Origin: Nitrososphaerota archaeon
GTDB taxonomy: Archaea > Thermoproteota > Nitrososphaeria > Conexivisphaerales > UBA164
Assembly: GCA_009903795.1 (NCBI GenBank)
Contig: WYER01000018.1
Coordinates: 1 to 44,222, forward strand
Direction: 5' to 3'
Length of the DNA stretch: 44,222 bases
Shown here: piece after piece, positions 23,883 through 31,540 of the stretch
How the letters are laid out: each line of letters opens with the position of its first letter
Numbering within the stretch: position 1 is the stretch's first letter
Made by a program: the position numbers and the translations under genes
Notes under the pieces: model-generated
What the model was told of the DNA's origin: nothing
Database searches by the model: none
Seen by the model: the letters and a program-made list of their open reading frames with translations, nothing else

Positions 23883-24849
23883 AGTCTTGAAAGTTGAAGG
23901 TTTAAAAATGTATTACAGAATGGGTAAAACATACGTAAAGGCAGTGGACGATATATCGTTTGAAGTTCAGAAAGGCAAATGTTTGGGTTTAGCTGGAGAA
24001 TCTGGAAGCGGAAAGACAAGCATAGCAGCCACAATAATGAGAATTTTACCAAAAAATGGGCAGATAATTTCAGGTAACATATATCTGGACGGGCAGGATA
24101 TTTTAAAGCTTAGCGAGGAAGAATTCAGAAAAATAAGATGGGTCAAGGTGGCGATGGTACCTCAAGCATCTATGAATGCATTTGATCCCGTGTTTACCAT
24201 AGGTGACCAGATAATGGAAGCTATTCTAACGCACAAAAACATGAGCAAGGATGAAGCAATTTCTAGAGTAAAGGAGCTTTTCCAGTTAGTTGGAATAGAT
24301 CCTTCCAGAATCAACAACTATCCACACGAGTTCTCAGGAGGTATGAAGCAGAGGGCAGCCATAGCTATGGCACTTGCAAACAATCCTGACATAATTATAC
24401 TTGATGAGCCGACAACCGCTTTAGATGTAATAGTTCAAGCACAGGTTTTAAGCCTTCTTAGAAACCTTAAACAAAAGCTAAACATAAGCATGATATTAAT
24501 AACGCATGATCTTTCGATCATAGCTGATTTATGTGATTCTGTTGCCGTTATGTACGCAGGGAAAATAGTCGAGTACGGCGATATATACAAAATCTACAAA
24601 AACCCAAAGCATCCGTACACTCAGGGTTTGTTGGGCGCATTCCCAAACATAAGAGCAAAGAAACAGAAGCTTATAGGAATACCAGGTGCTCCGCCCAACT
24701 TAGCAAACCCTCCTCCTGGATGTAGGTTTCATCCAAGATGTCCTTACGATTTTGACAGGTGCAAGGTAGAAGAACCAAAGCTAAAAGAAGTTGAGCCAGG
24801 ACACTTTGTAGCGTGCCATCTTTATGATAAAGGTGATCAAAATGCCTGA
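23875..24849 (+). CDS. dppD: oligopeptide ABC transporter ATPase DppD-like
   Basis: A 324-residue ABC ATPase powering the peptide importer. Walker A is GESGSGKT (41-48); the signature is HEFSGGMKQR; Walker B is IIILDEPTTALD; the H-loop is LITHDLSI. The C-terminal oligo_HPY region has the four conserved cysteines GCRFHPRCP, RC and ACH, which in Mycobacterium DppD hold a [4Fe-4S] cluster. The GTG at 23875 is preferred over an ATG at 23869 because GGTGA at 23864-23868 sits 6 nt upstream of it. The last 126 bases are almost identical to those of the second ATPase gene. Confidence 0.93.
   Translation: MSEVLKVEGLKMYYRMGKTYVKAVDDISFEVQKGKCLGLAGESGSGKTSIAATIMRILPKNGQIISGNIYLDGQDILKLSEEEFRKIRWVKVAMVPQASMNAFDPVFTIGDQIMEAILTHKNMSKDEAISRVKELFQLVGIDPSRINNYPHEFSGGMKQRAAIAMALANNPDIIILDEPTTALDVIVQAQVLSLLRNLKQKLNISMILITHDLSIIADLCDSVAVMYAGKIVEYGDIYKIYKNPKHPYTQGLLGAFPNIRAKKQKLIGIPGAPPNLANPPPGCRFHPRCPYDFDRCKVEEPKLKEVEPGHFVACHLYDKGDQNA
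24706..24831 (+). repeat. 126-bp direct repeat, copy in dppD
   Basis: Matches 25703-25828 at 123 of 126 positions, with no gaps, by eye. The last 60 or so bases are identical including third codon positions. It encodes the cysteine-rich oligo_HPY tail. The rest of the two genes has diverged freely. Confidence 0.9.
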
Positions 24850-25834
24850 GCCGCTTATAAAAGCGATAAACGTAAAAAAGTACTTTCCTGTACGGATGAG
24901 CTTTATAAGATCGCTGAAAGGTGAAGAGCAAAAATGGGTAAAGGCCGTAGACGATATCTCGATAGATATATATCCCAAAGAAATACTCGGGTTAGCTGGA
25001 GAATCTGGTAGTGGAAAGACCACTTTTGGCAGGACTCTTATAAGATTAATAGAACCTACTGCTGGCTCAGTGATTTATAAAAATGTTGACATTTTTAAAT
25101 TAAAGGGTTCGGAATTAAAAAATTATAGGAGAAAGTTGCAAATAATATTTCAAGATCCATACGACTCTATAAATCCAAGGCTTACCATAAGAGACGTCGT
25201 TGCTGAAGGCTTGCTGGTGAACAAGCTTGTCAGCAAAGATAAAGTAGATGAAGCAGTTGCAAGCGCTTTAGAAGATGTCAAGCTGACACCTCCAGAGGAG
25301 TTCATCAACAGATACCCTCATGAACTCAGCGGAGGACAGAGGCAAAGGGTAGCTATAGCTAGGGCTTTAGTGTTAAAACCAGATTTTATAGTTGCAGACG
25401 AACCAGTGTCGATGCTGGACGTATCTATAAGGGCTGAGGTTCTTAATGTGATGCTTGATCTAAAGGAAAAATACGGCATTACCTTCCTGTTTATAACGCA
25501 CGATCTGGCTCTTGCAAAACATATGAGCGACAGGATAGCAGTTATGTATTTAGGAAAGCTCGTTGAACTCGCAGACTCAGAGAAACTGATAGATAATCCT
25601 CTGCACCCATACACTCAAGCGCTTATAGCTGCAATACCGATTCCAGATCCAACCGCCAAAAAGGCAGAGGTAAAGATAAAGGGAGAAATACCAAGTCCTA
25701 TCAACCCTCCTTCTGGATGTAGGTTTCATCCAAGATGTCCTTACGTTTTTGATAGGTGCAAGGTAGAAGAACCAAAGCTAAAAGAAGTTGAGCCAGGACA
25801 CTTTGTAGCGTGCCATCTTTATGATAAACCATAA
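24842..25834 (+). CDS. dppF: oligopeptide ABC transporter ATPase DppF-like
   Basis: A 330-residue ABC ATPase, partner of the DppD-like subunit. Walker A is GESGSGKT (53-60); the signature is HELSGGQRQRVA; Walker B is FIVADEPVSMLD; the H-loop is FITHDLAL. The oligo_HPY tail carries the same four cysteines as its neighbour. The ATG at 24842 is preferred over the ATG at 24824 because AGGTGATC precedes it by 3-8 nt; it overlaps the end of dppD by eight bases. It ends the transporter operon, or continues into the DUF72 gene 27 nt later. Confidence 0.93.
   Translation: MPEPLIKAINVKKYFPVRMSFIRSLKGEEQKWVKAVDDISIDIYPKEILGLAGESGSGKTTFGRTLIRLIEPTAGSVIYKNVDIFKLKGSELKNYRRKLQIIFQDPYDSINPRLTIRDVVAEGLLVNKLVSKDKVDEAVASALEDVKLTPPEEFINRYPHELSGGQRQRVAIARALVLKPDFIVADEPVSMLDVSIRAEVLNVMLDLKEKYGITFLFITHDLALAKHMSDRIAVMYLGKLVELADSEKLIDNPLHPYTQALIAAIPIPDPTAKKAEVKIKGEIPSPINPPSGCRFHPRCPYVFDRCKVEEPKLKEVEPGHFVACHLYDKP
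25703..25828 (+). repeat. 126-bp direct repeat, copy in dppF
   Basis: Second copy of the near-identical 3' segment described at 24706-24831. Differences by eye are C/T, A/T and C/T, all in the first third. Confidence 0.9.
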
Positions 25835-25861
25835 AATAAATACTAAAAGAGGCAGTGTTTT

Positions 25862-26551
25862 TTGAAAATATACGTAGGTACTTCAGGCTATTCATACTTC
25901 TGGAATGAGGGCAAAAAGGATCCGCTTGGTTGGTACGTCTCAAAAGGGTTTAAGACTGTAGAAATAAATTCAACTTTTTATTCTTTTCCATCTTATGCGT
26001 CAATAAAAAGGTGGTCTAAAGTCGGGGAAGACTTTATATTTTCTGTGAAAGTAAACAGGATAATTACTCATTATACTAAGCTCGCAAAAGTGGATCTCTT
26101 TAAAAATTTTTATACGAAGTTTGAACCTCTCTTGGAGAAAATTAAGTTCTGGCTATTTCAGTTTCCTCCGTCTTTTTTATGTACGGACAAAAACTTTGAA
26201 AAGCTAGAATCTTTTGCTAAGCATCTATCTATTAAAGGGGTTCCTGTTTTAGAATTTAGGGATCCTTGCTGGTGGAAGTTTAAAAATTATGTAATAAAAT
26301 TAGGTTATATTTTCTGTTCAGTAAGCGCGCCCGCTTTGCCTAATGATATCGTTAACAATAAGGGAACTATATACATGAGGTTCCATGGTAAAGATGAATG
26401 GTATTCTTATGTTTACAGCGAAAAGGAGCTTAAAAATTATTATGATAAAATAATAAACAGTAAAGCTGAAGAGGCGTATCTATATTTTAACAATGATTTA
26501 GGAATGTTAGAAAATGCTTTATTTATGAAAAGGCTTAGCGAAAAACTATGA
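25862..26551 (+). CDS. DUF72 family protein
   Basis: A 229-residue TIM-barrel-like protein of the DUF72 family (function not established). Family strings are YVGTSGYSYFWNEG at the N-terminus, FKTVEINSTFYSFPS, WLFQFPPSF, VLEFRDPCWW, YMRFHGKDEWYSY and AYLYFNND near the end. The TTG start follows AAAGAGG. It is first of four tightly overlapping genes (ATGA junctions) with the LigT-like, NAD kinase and an unknown gene. Confidence 0.9.
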   Translation: MKIYVGTSGYSYFWNEGKKDPLGWYVSKGFKTVEINSTFYSFPSYASIKRWSKVGEDFIFSVKVNRIITHYTKLAKVDLFKNFYTKFEPLLEKIKFWLFQFPPSFLCTDKNFEKLESFAKHLSIKGVPVLEFRDPCWWKFKNYVIKLGYIFCSVSAPALPNDIVNNKGTIYMRFHGKDEWYSYVYSEKELKNYYDKIINSKAEEAYLYFNNDLGMLENALFMKRLSEKL

Positions 26552-27087
26552 GAACTTTTGTCAGCATAAACATAGAGGATAGAGAACTTATAAAGAAGAT
26601 AAAAGATGTAGCACATGAAGTTAGAAATGATGAATATGGAATTAACTTAACAAAAGACGAAAACCTGCATTTTACTCTAAAGTTTTTAGGAGAGATAAAT
26701 GAAAAAGAAAAAGAAGAAATAATTAATAACCTTTCTAAAATATCTTTAAAAAGTTTCAGCATTCGCCTGAAAGGACTTGGAGTTTTTCCAGATTTAAATT
26801 ACATAAGGATAATCTGGATAGGTGCTGAATCGCAAGAACTGATGCAGCTTGCGGAAGAGGTTGATAAAAATACCATCAAAATAAAAAGTAACGAAAAGTT
26901 TGTGCCCCATTTGACAATAGCGCGTGTGAAGGCTGTAAGAGATAAAGAAGGCTTAAGAGAGAGAATAATCAAGTTTTCCAAGATAGATTTGGGAAGTTAT
27001 ATTGTAGATAAATTTTATTTAATGGAAAGCAAGCTGCTCCCAGAAGGACCTATTTATGAACCGTTAAAGGTTTTTAATCTCGTTTGA
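26548..27087 (+). CDS. thpR: RNA 2',3'-cyclic phosphodiesterase (LigT/ThpR)
   Basis: A 179-residue 2H-phosphoesterase that opens 2',3'-cyclic phosphate ends of RNA to 2'-phosphates (older name 2'-5' RNA ligase). The two HxTx motifs are LHFTLKFLGE (near residue 46) and PHLTIARVK (near 118), as required for the two-histidine active site. Its ATG overlaps the stop of the DUF72 gene. Its stop overlaps a possible TTG start of the next gene. Confidence 0.93.
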   Translation: MRTFVSINIEDRELIKKIKDVAHEVRNDEYGINLTKDENLHFTLKFLGEINEKEKEEIINNLSKISLKSFSIRLKGLGVFPDLNYIRIIWIGAESQELMQLAEEVDKNTIKIKSNEKFVPHLTIARVKAVRDKEGLRERIIKFSKIDLGSYIVDKFYLMESKLLPEGPIYEPLKVFNLV

Positions 27088-27125
27088 GCAAAGCCTTTAA
27101 AGAAATTTTATGCAAGTATATAGTT

Positions 27126-27917
27126 GTGAAGATTAAGGCAATAATAGCGGTGAAAGAAGGCATGGTAAACCAAGAAGTTACTAACATGCTATCAATGCTA
27201 AAGGAGCACTTTGAACTATTTAGCATACAGGATCTACCATACGTTAAAAAAGTTGATTCTTATAAAGTAATAGAAAGCGAGAACATATCATCCGCAATTA
27301 CGATAGGGGGCGATGGTACCCTTCTGGGGCTTTCAAGATATTTACCAGAATATGTAGAAGTTATAGGAATTAACATGGGAGGAAGAGGTGTGCTGGCTCA
27401 GATAGAAAAAGATAGGCTGGGCGAATTTATAGAAGATTACCTTTCCAAGAATTATATTATTGAAAAGAGAATGAGGTTAAAAGCAAAGATATCTGACCTG
27501 GAGACGGTTAATGTGTTAAATGAGTTTTATATTCAAAGAGCAAATTTTAATCAAACCCCCATATTCTTCATAAACGTGGAAAATATTGTTAACATAAAAG
27601 AAAAGATGGATGGGCTTATAATTTCTACTCCTTCTGGATCAACAGGGTACAACTACTCAAACAGAGGACCAGTTGTTGAACAGGATCTAGAACTAATGAT
27701 TCTTAATCCTGTAATGCCCTTAAAGGTTTTACCCGTAATCATAGTTAAACCATACAATATAAACATTCAAGTCAGCTCTCACGCTTACATAGTAGCTGAT
27801 GGGCAGCTAAGGTATGAAGTTTTACCTGGTGAAACAATAACAATTTACAAAGGGGATTATTTAAGTCTCGTAAAGCTTAAGTCATCAACTTCTCAAATAA
27901 ATAAAATACTAAAATGA
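27126..27917 (+). CDS. ppnK: NAD kinase
   Basis: Phosphorylates NAD to NADP. About 263 residues from the GTG at 27126; a TTG at 27084 overlapping the previous stop would add 14 residues that lie before the usual first strand (KIKAIIAVK), so the GTG is preferred. Motifs present: GGDGTLLGLS (61-70, catalytic Asp63), the STPSGSTGYNYS stretch that binds the NAD, and VADGQ near the C-terminus. The usual NE/D motif is reduced to LNEFYIQR. It overlaps by four bases with a downstream unknown gene. Confidence 0.93.
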   Translation: MKIKAIIAVKEGMVNQEVTNMLSMLKEHFELFSIQDLPYVKKVDSYKVIESENISSAITIGGDGTLLGLSRYLPEYVEVIGINMGGRGVLAQIEKDRLGEFIEDYLSKNYIIEKRMRLKAKISDLETVNVLNEFYIQRANFNQTPIFFINVENIVNIKEKMDGLIISTPSGSTGYNYSNRGPVVEQDLELMILNPVMPLKVLPVIIVKPYNINIQVSSHAYIVADGQLRYEVLPGETITIYKGDYLSLVKLKSSTSQINKILK

Positions 27918-28225
27918 TTGATAAGGATCCTCTGATTAAACAGGTCAAAATTTTGGGCGGAGTTGAATATCAAAACAAAAAAATATACACGCTTTGGACA
28001 AAAGAATGTAAAGATCCTGTAAAATATCTGATTGCCTTTGAATCTGACGGCTTTTCTTCTGAAGAAAAAATTTTAATAGAGTTCAAAACTGGAAGAGAAA
28101 TTCCGGTTCTAATTAGTAAAGATAGCATATTAATAGGAAAAATTAGAGTTGAGCTTAAAAACTTAGATAAAGAAATAAAAGATGATTTTCTTAAAAAACT
28201 TTTAAAATCAGCTGTAAAGTTTTAA
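27914..28225 (+). CDS. hypothetical protein behind NAD kinase
   Basis: A 103-residue protein that starts inside the NAD kinase stop codon (ATGA). It has no signal or membrane segment and looks like a small mostly beta protein (IYTLWTKEC, VKYLIAFES, ILIEFKTGREIPVLIS) with a lysine-rich C-terminal helix. No family is recognised. It is the last gene before a transposon remnant. Confidence 0.65.
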   Translation: MIDKDPLIKQVKILGGVEYQNKKIYTLWTKECKDPVKYLIAFESDGFSSEEKILIEFKTGREIPVLISKDSILIGKIRVELKNLDKEIKDDFLKKLLKSAVKF

Positions 28226-28745
28226 ACTTAGAGGATTTATAGGAAGATTCTTTATCAGAACTTTGAATAGCCTTTTATAAAAGATTTTTAAATGAACAAA
28301 AAGATTTCTTTGCATTCAAACCTAGAAAAGAAGGCCAAGATCATGATGAAGGAAGAAAAGATGTTCAAGAGAACTCAGGAGGTTTTTTCTTTTTATTACG
28401 TCCCAAACTAGGAAAGAGCGTGTACAAACCACTTAATATAATTAATTCCGTAGAGAGAAAATAATTAACAAGTAGCTCACTAAAAACAAAAGTAACCCCT
28501 CATGATATAGAAATATCCAGGTAGCTGAAACTCTTCAATAGTCTGCCATGCATCGATAGAGAAACTGCTATGACTCAAAGATTATAGCTAACGCTCTGAT
28601 TGATTGAAATCAGCAACAAAAGAGTTTTTGTGTTGATGCAAGTCAGACGCTTAGGGATTATTTTTGCTAATACGGTGGAATACTTTTCTCACGTAAGCAT
28701 AATTGCAGCTCTTTGTAAGCTCATGGTAGTTCACAAATAACCTTA
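28226..28745 (+). mobile_element. dead IS605-type (tnpB) remnant
   Basis: About 500 bases with no open frame. The left part (TTTGAATAGCCTTTTATAAA at 28262 and GAAGGCCAAGATCATGATGA at 28330) aligns with the leader and first codons of the tnpB element at 40815 and 40890. The right part has GGAATACTTTTCTCACGTAAGC at 28677 and GGTAGTTCAC at 28726, matching its C-terminal codons and right end (42047 and 42109). The middle is largely lost, so this is a deleted, decayed copy. Confidence 0.65.
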
Positions 28746-28750
28746 TAAGC
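28741..28750 (+). promoter_or_regulatory. TATA box of the 107-aa orphan gene
   Basis: CCTTATAAGC, 21 nt before the ATG at 28772. It lies immediately beyond, or within, the right end of the dead element. Confidence 0.5.
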
Positions 28751-28771
28751 AGAAAATGTTTCTATAATATC

Positions 28772-29095
28772 ATGGACACATACAAAATAGAGTTTTTTAC
28801 ATTTGAAGATCTGATAAAAGACTTCCTAGCTTTGTCAAGTTTTCTTGGTAGAACAACAGCTGTTGTTATTTACAGATACAAGGATTATCTATATACATTG
28901 CATCCTTTTTATGAGGGGGTAGGAATACACTTCTGTAAAGATTCAGAAAAGACATATCCTGCTGGAGAATACATATTTGATACTATAACTGAAAAGATAA
29001 AAAAGAAAGTAGACAAAAAAGAGCTTTCAGCTAACGAGGTCCTAATAATAATTATTGAGCAGAAATATAACTCAATATTTGAGGGATTAACATAA
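28772..29095 (+). CDS. hypothetical 107-aa protein
   Basis: A soluble-looking protein of unknown family, MDTYKIEFFTFEDLIKDFLA at the start and EQKYNSIFEGLT at the end. The middle has alternating strands (TTAVVIYRYKDYLYTLHPFYEG) and a lysine-rich helix. It stands alone between a dead element and tRNA-Leu, with its own TATA box. The ORF is intact and coding-like. Confidence 0.6.
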   Translation: MDTYKIEFFTFEDLIKDFLALSSFLGRTTAVVIYRYKDYLYTLHPFYEGVGIHFCKDSEKTYPAGEYIFDTITEKIKKKVDKKELSANEVLIIIIEQKYNSIFEGLT

Positions 29096-29106
29096 ATAAA
29101 AAGTTA

Positions 29107-29191
29107 TGCGGGGGGTGGGATTTGAACCCACGTACCCCAACGGGACTGCCGCCTCAGGGCAGCGCCATTGACCTGGCTAGGCGACCCCCGC
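29107..29191 (-). tRNA. tRNA-Leu (anticodon GAG)
   Basis: An 85-nt type II tRNA on the minus strand. The acceptor stem is GCGGGGG/CCCCCGC with discriminator A. The anticodon stem CTGCC/GGCAG encloses loop CTGAGGC, anticodon GAG. A long variable arm (TCCCGTTGGGGTAC) and T-loop GTTCAAATC follow. No intron and no encoded CCA. It reads leucine CTC/CTT codons. Confidence 0.95.
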
Positions 29192-29244
29192 AATAAAAAC
29201 TACTAACAATGCTAATTTAAGCGTTTTTATTTTTTAAGGGATTG

Positions 29245-30135
29245 CTAAAGCTTTGTAGTAACTAAAGTTTCTTTATCTGTAACAAAAACGGTGTGTTCAA
29301 ACTGGCTAACTCTGGCACCGCTAGCTTCTATCAATACATGGTAGTCATCAAGAATTCCTTCTTTTACAAGCTTGTCAAGGATCTGTATAGAACTTTTGCC
29401 AAATTCTTTTGCTATCCATCGAGATGCAAAAGGCAAGGTTTTGTATTTTTCCCAGATAAAGCTGACTATTTGTGCGGATGTTTCATCCCCTTTTAACCTT
29501 CTTGGAGATACAAGCCTGTATATATTGCTGTGCTCACCGTCGACAACAAAGCCTAGAGCACCGCTTTCTACAAAGAAAGGTTCTATTGCATAGGCGGTAT
29601 TATGTTCAAAATGGCCTTTAATTGGAGAACTTATCATCGGTATTGATATGCCAGCGTGCAACACATAACGTTCTAACTTGTGTCCCATCAGGTTTTCTAT
29701 AGTTTTAAAACCATAACTTTTTGCATTCTTTTCCACAAATGTTCCGAATTCATAGAAATCAAGCCCGTTATGAACTATTTTTAAAGATTTTTCAAGCGTC
29801 TCTTGGTTTGCCTTTACCATGCTCGAATCAACTCCCGAAAAAGTGATAGTAATAGCTGTATCTGCAATATAACCGTTAACGTGAACGCCAAGATCTACCT
29901 TTACTATTGCCCCTTTCTTTATCTTTTTATCATCTTCAAATTTTGCCGTATAATGTGCTGCTTCTTCATTCTGGGAAATATTAACAGGGAAAGCAGGAAA
30001 TCCTCCCTGCTTGATTATAAAATCTTCAAGTTCTTCACAGATGTCAATTATATTTTTTTCTTCATAAACTAGGTTAAATGCTTTTTTCAAAGCATCAGAT
30101 GCTATCTTTCCGGCCTTTACGTAGTCTTCAATCAT
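29245..30135 (-). CDS. map: methionine aminopeptidase, type II
   Basis: Removes the initiator methionine from nascent proteins. Pita-bread fold with five metal ligands: Asp81 in KVDLGVHVNG, Asp92 in IADTAIT, His152 in LMGHKLE, Glu185 in AIEPFF and Glu280 in FEHTVFV; His61 in AAHYTAKF and His160 are the substrate-site histidines. The helical insert typical of type II enzymes lies at about 195-255. The 296-residue length is normal for archaea. It overlaps the end of the COG1709 regulator gene upstream by eight bases. Confidence 0.96.
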   Translation of the reverse strand: MIEDYVKAGKIASDALKKAFNLVYEEKNIIDICEELEDFIIKQGGFPAFPVNISQNEEAAHYTAKFEDDKKIKKGAIVKVDLGVHVNGYIADTAITITFSGVDSSMVKANQETLEKSLKIVHNGLDFYEFGTFVEKNAKSYGFKTIENLMGHKLERYVLHAGISIPMISSPIKGHFEHNTAYAIEPFFVESGALGFVVDGEHSNIYRLVSPRRLKGDETSAQIVSFIWEKYKTLPFASRWIAKEFGKSSIQILDKLVKEGILDDYHVLIEASGARVSQFEHTVFVTDKETLVTTKL

Positions 30136-30832
30136 TCTTTTCTACCAACCGGTTTATTTTATTAAGCAGCATAGATATTTCTATCGGAGGAATCAGCGCG
30201 AGAACTATGTTTTCCACCTTTGCCATTTCAATCGCAAGATTTTCTACACTTTGAGTGCCATGTATAGCTACAACCCTTGGTTTTAACGGTGATATTCTTA
30301 CTGCTACCATTGGGCTTCTTCCCAGACCAACTTTTGTAAATATTAAGGCCCTCTCAGAGGATTTACCAAATATTCTATAAAACTGCTCCCCCTTTAGCGC
30401 TATAATAGCCTTTATGCTGTCCAACACTGTATGTCCAAAAAGGTAATGTTCAGCCATATCATCACCTGTAAGAATCTTGCCTTGAACAGCGTCTATGAGA
30501 TCAATTATTTTGATCGGTTTTTTATAATCCTTTATATCTATGATTCCATTGTTCATAGCGCCCTGTTTGTCCTGATACATAGCTAAAATTACAGAATCAG
30601 CTCCCCTTAGTTTTATTAAGCCTTCTACGTATTTTTTTATAAACCTTATACCAGCTTTCCTTCTTTTACCTTTTTCATAATCAGATATTACTGGGGGCGA
30701 GACTCCTATAGATTCAGCAAGCTCTTTTTGCTTTACCTCAAGGTTTTCCCTAATTTTTTTCATCAAAAGGCCAGGGTTTTCTGATAAAACTATTTTTCCT
30801 ATAAGTTTGTATATCTCGTCGGTTTCCAACAT
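30128..30832 (-). CDS. COG1709-type XRE-HTH transcriptional regulator
   Basis: A 234-residue predicted regulator. Residues about 26-72 form a Cro/XRE helix-turn-helix (VKQKELAESIGVSPPVISDYEKGKRRKAG). The rest is the archaeal COG1709-type C-terminal domain with no assigned ligand (KPIKIIDLIDAVQGKILTG, RSPMVAVRISPLKPRVVAIHG). It leads a two-gene operon with methionine aminopeptidase, with tRNA-Ala on the same strand some 40 nt upstream. Target genes cannot be told from the sequence. Confidence 0.85.
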   Translation of the reverse strand: MLETDEIYKLIGKIVLSENPGLLMKKIRENLEVKQKELAESIGVSPPVISDYEKGKRRKAGIRFIKKYVEGLIKLRGADSVILAMYQDKQGAMNNGIIDIKDYKKPIKIIDLIDAVQGKILTGDDMAEHYLFGHTVLDSIKAIIALKGEQFYRIFGKSSERALIFTKVGLGRSPMVAVRISPLKPRVVAIHGTQSVENLAIEMAKVENIVLALIPPIEISMLLNKINRLVEKND

Positions 30833-30868
30833 TTCTTTTTACAATTTATATAAGATATAAATCTTTAG

Positions 30869-30940
30869 TGGACCGGGGGGGACTTGAACCCCCGACCTCC
30901 CGCGTGCGAGGCGGGCGTTCTACCCCTGAACTACCGGCCC
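30869..30940 (-). tRNA. tRNA-Ala (anticodon CGC)
   Basis: A 72-nt tRNA on the minus strand identical to the tRNA-Ala at 95-166 except that the anticodon loop is CTCGCAC, giving CGC instead of TGC. The G3:U70 identity pair and discriminator A are kept. No intron and no CCA. Confidence 0.97.
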
Positions 30941-31043
30941 TTAGGAGACTTTAAAAAATTATTATATTTAGATTTATCTGTAAAAAGCTAGCTAAAAAAT
31001 ATAACCTCAGTTCTGTTTTATGTTCATAAAGTTATAAGGGAAA

Positions 31044-31056
31044 GTTTTTAAATTAA
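31044..31056 (+). promoter_or_regulatory. promoter of the ribosomal protein operon
   Basis: GTTTTTAAATTAA, about 25 nt before the uL22 start codon. It stands directly before uL22, which is therefore the first gene of this transcription unit rather than an internal gene of a larger S10 cluster. Confidence 0.55.
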
Positions 31057-31079
31057 TTACGTAAATACATGGAAGGCAA

Positions 31080-31538
31080 ATGCCAGAGTTTGGATACTCG
31101 TTTGTTCAATATAATGAGGTTTCGGACGTTAGAGGAAGCTTAAGGGAAGTTGATGTTAGCCCTAAGGAAGCAAGAGAAGTAGCTAACTATATAAAAGGGA
31201 TGAGTCTAGACAGAGCTAAACAGATTTTGCAAGAGGTAATCGAAAAGAAAAGGATAGTTCCGTTCAAAAGATACCACCGCAAGGTTGCTCATCATAAAGT
31301 AGAAGGATTTTACGCCGGAAGGTACCCTGTTAAAGCAGCTAAGTATTTTTTAAAGCTTTTAGAAAATTTAGAATCAAACGCTCTATATAAAGGGCTGGAC
31401 GTTAGCAGGCTCATAATAATTCACACCTCAGCTTACCCAGGAAGGAAGCTCGTAAGGTATATTCCGCGTGCTTTTGGTAGGAGATCGCCCAAAAGGCGCG
31501 TTTATGTTCATATTGAGGCTGTTGCGAGGGTTGTATAA
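31080..31538 (+). CDS. rpl22: large subunit ribosomal protein uL22
   Basis: A 152-residue archaeal L22 that lines the peptide exit tunnel. Family strings are VSPKEAREVANYIKGMSLDRA, KRYHRKVAHHKVEGFYAGRYPVKAAKYF and PRAFGRRSPKRRVYVHIEAV. It opens the cluster uL22-uS3-uL29-Rpp29-uS17-uL14-uL24-eS4-uL5-uS14-uS8-uL6-eL32-eL19-uL18-uS5-uL30-uL15-SecY-Adk. In most archaea uL3, uL4, uL23, uL2 and uS19 precede it; here the upstream neighbour is tRNA-Ala on the opposite strand. Confidence 0.97.
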   Translation: MPEFGYSFVQYNEVSDVRGSLREVDVSPKEAREVANYIKGMSLDRAKQILQEVIEKKRIVPFKRYHRKVAHHKVEGFYAGRYPVKAAKYFLKLLENLESNALYKGLDVSRLIIIHTSAYPGRKLVRYIPRAFGRRSPKRRVYVHIEAVARVV

Positions 31539-31540
31539 AA

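Noticed and set aside
24671-25943. Two similar antisense ORFs of 80-86 codons at 24671-24931 and 25701-25943
   Set aside because: They resemble each other only because they lie opposite the 126-bp repeated segments of the two ABC ATPase genes; they are shadows.
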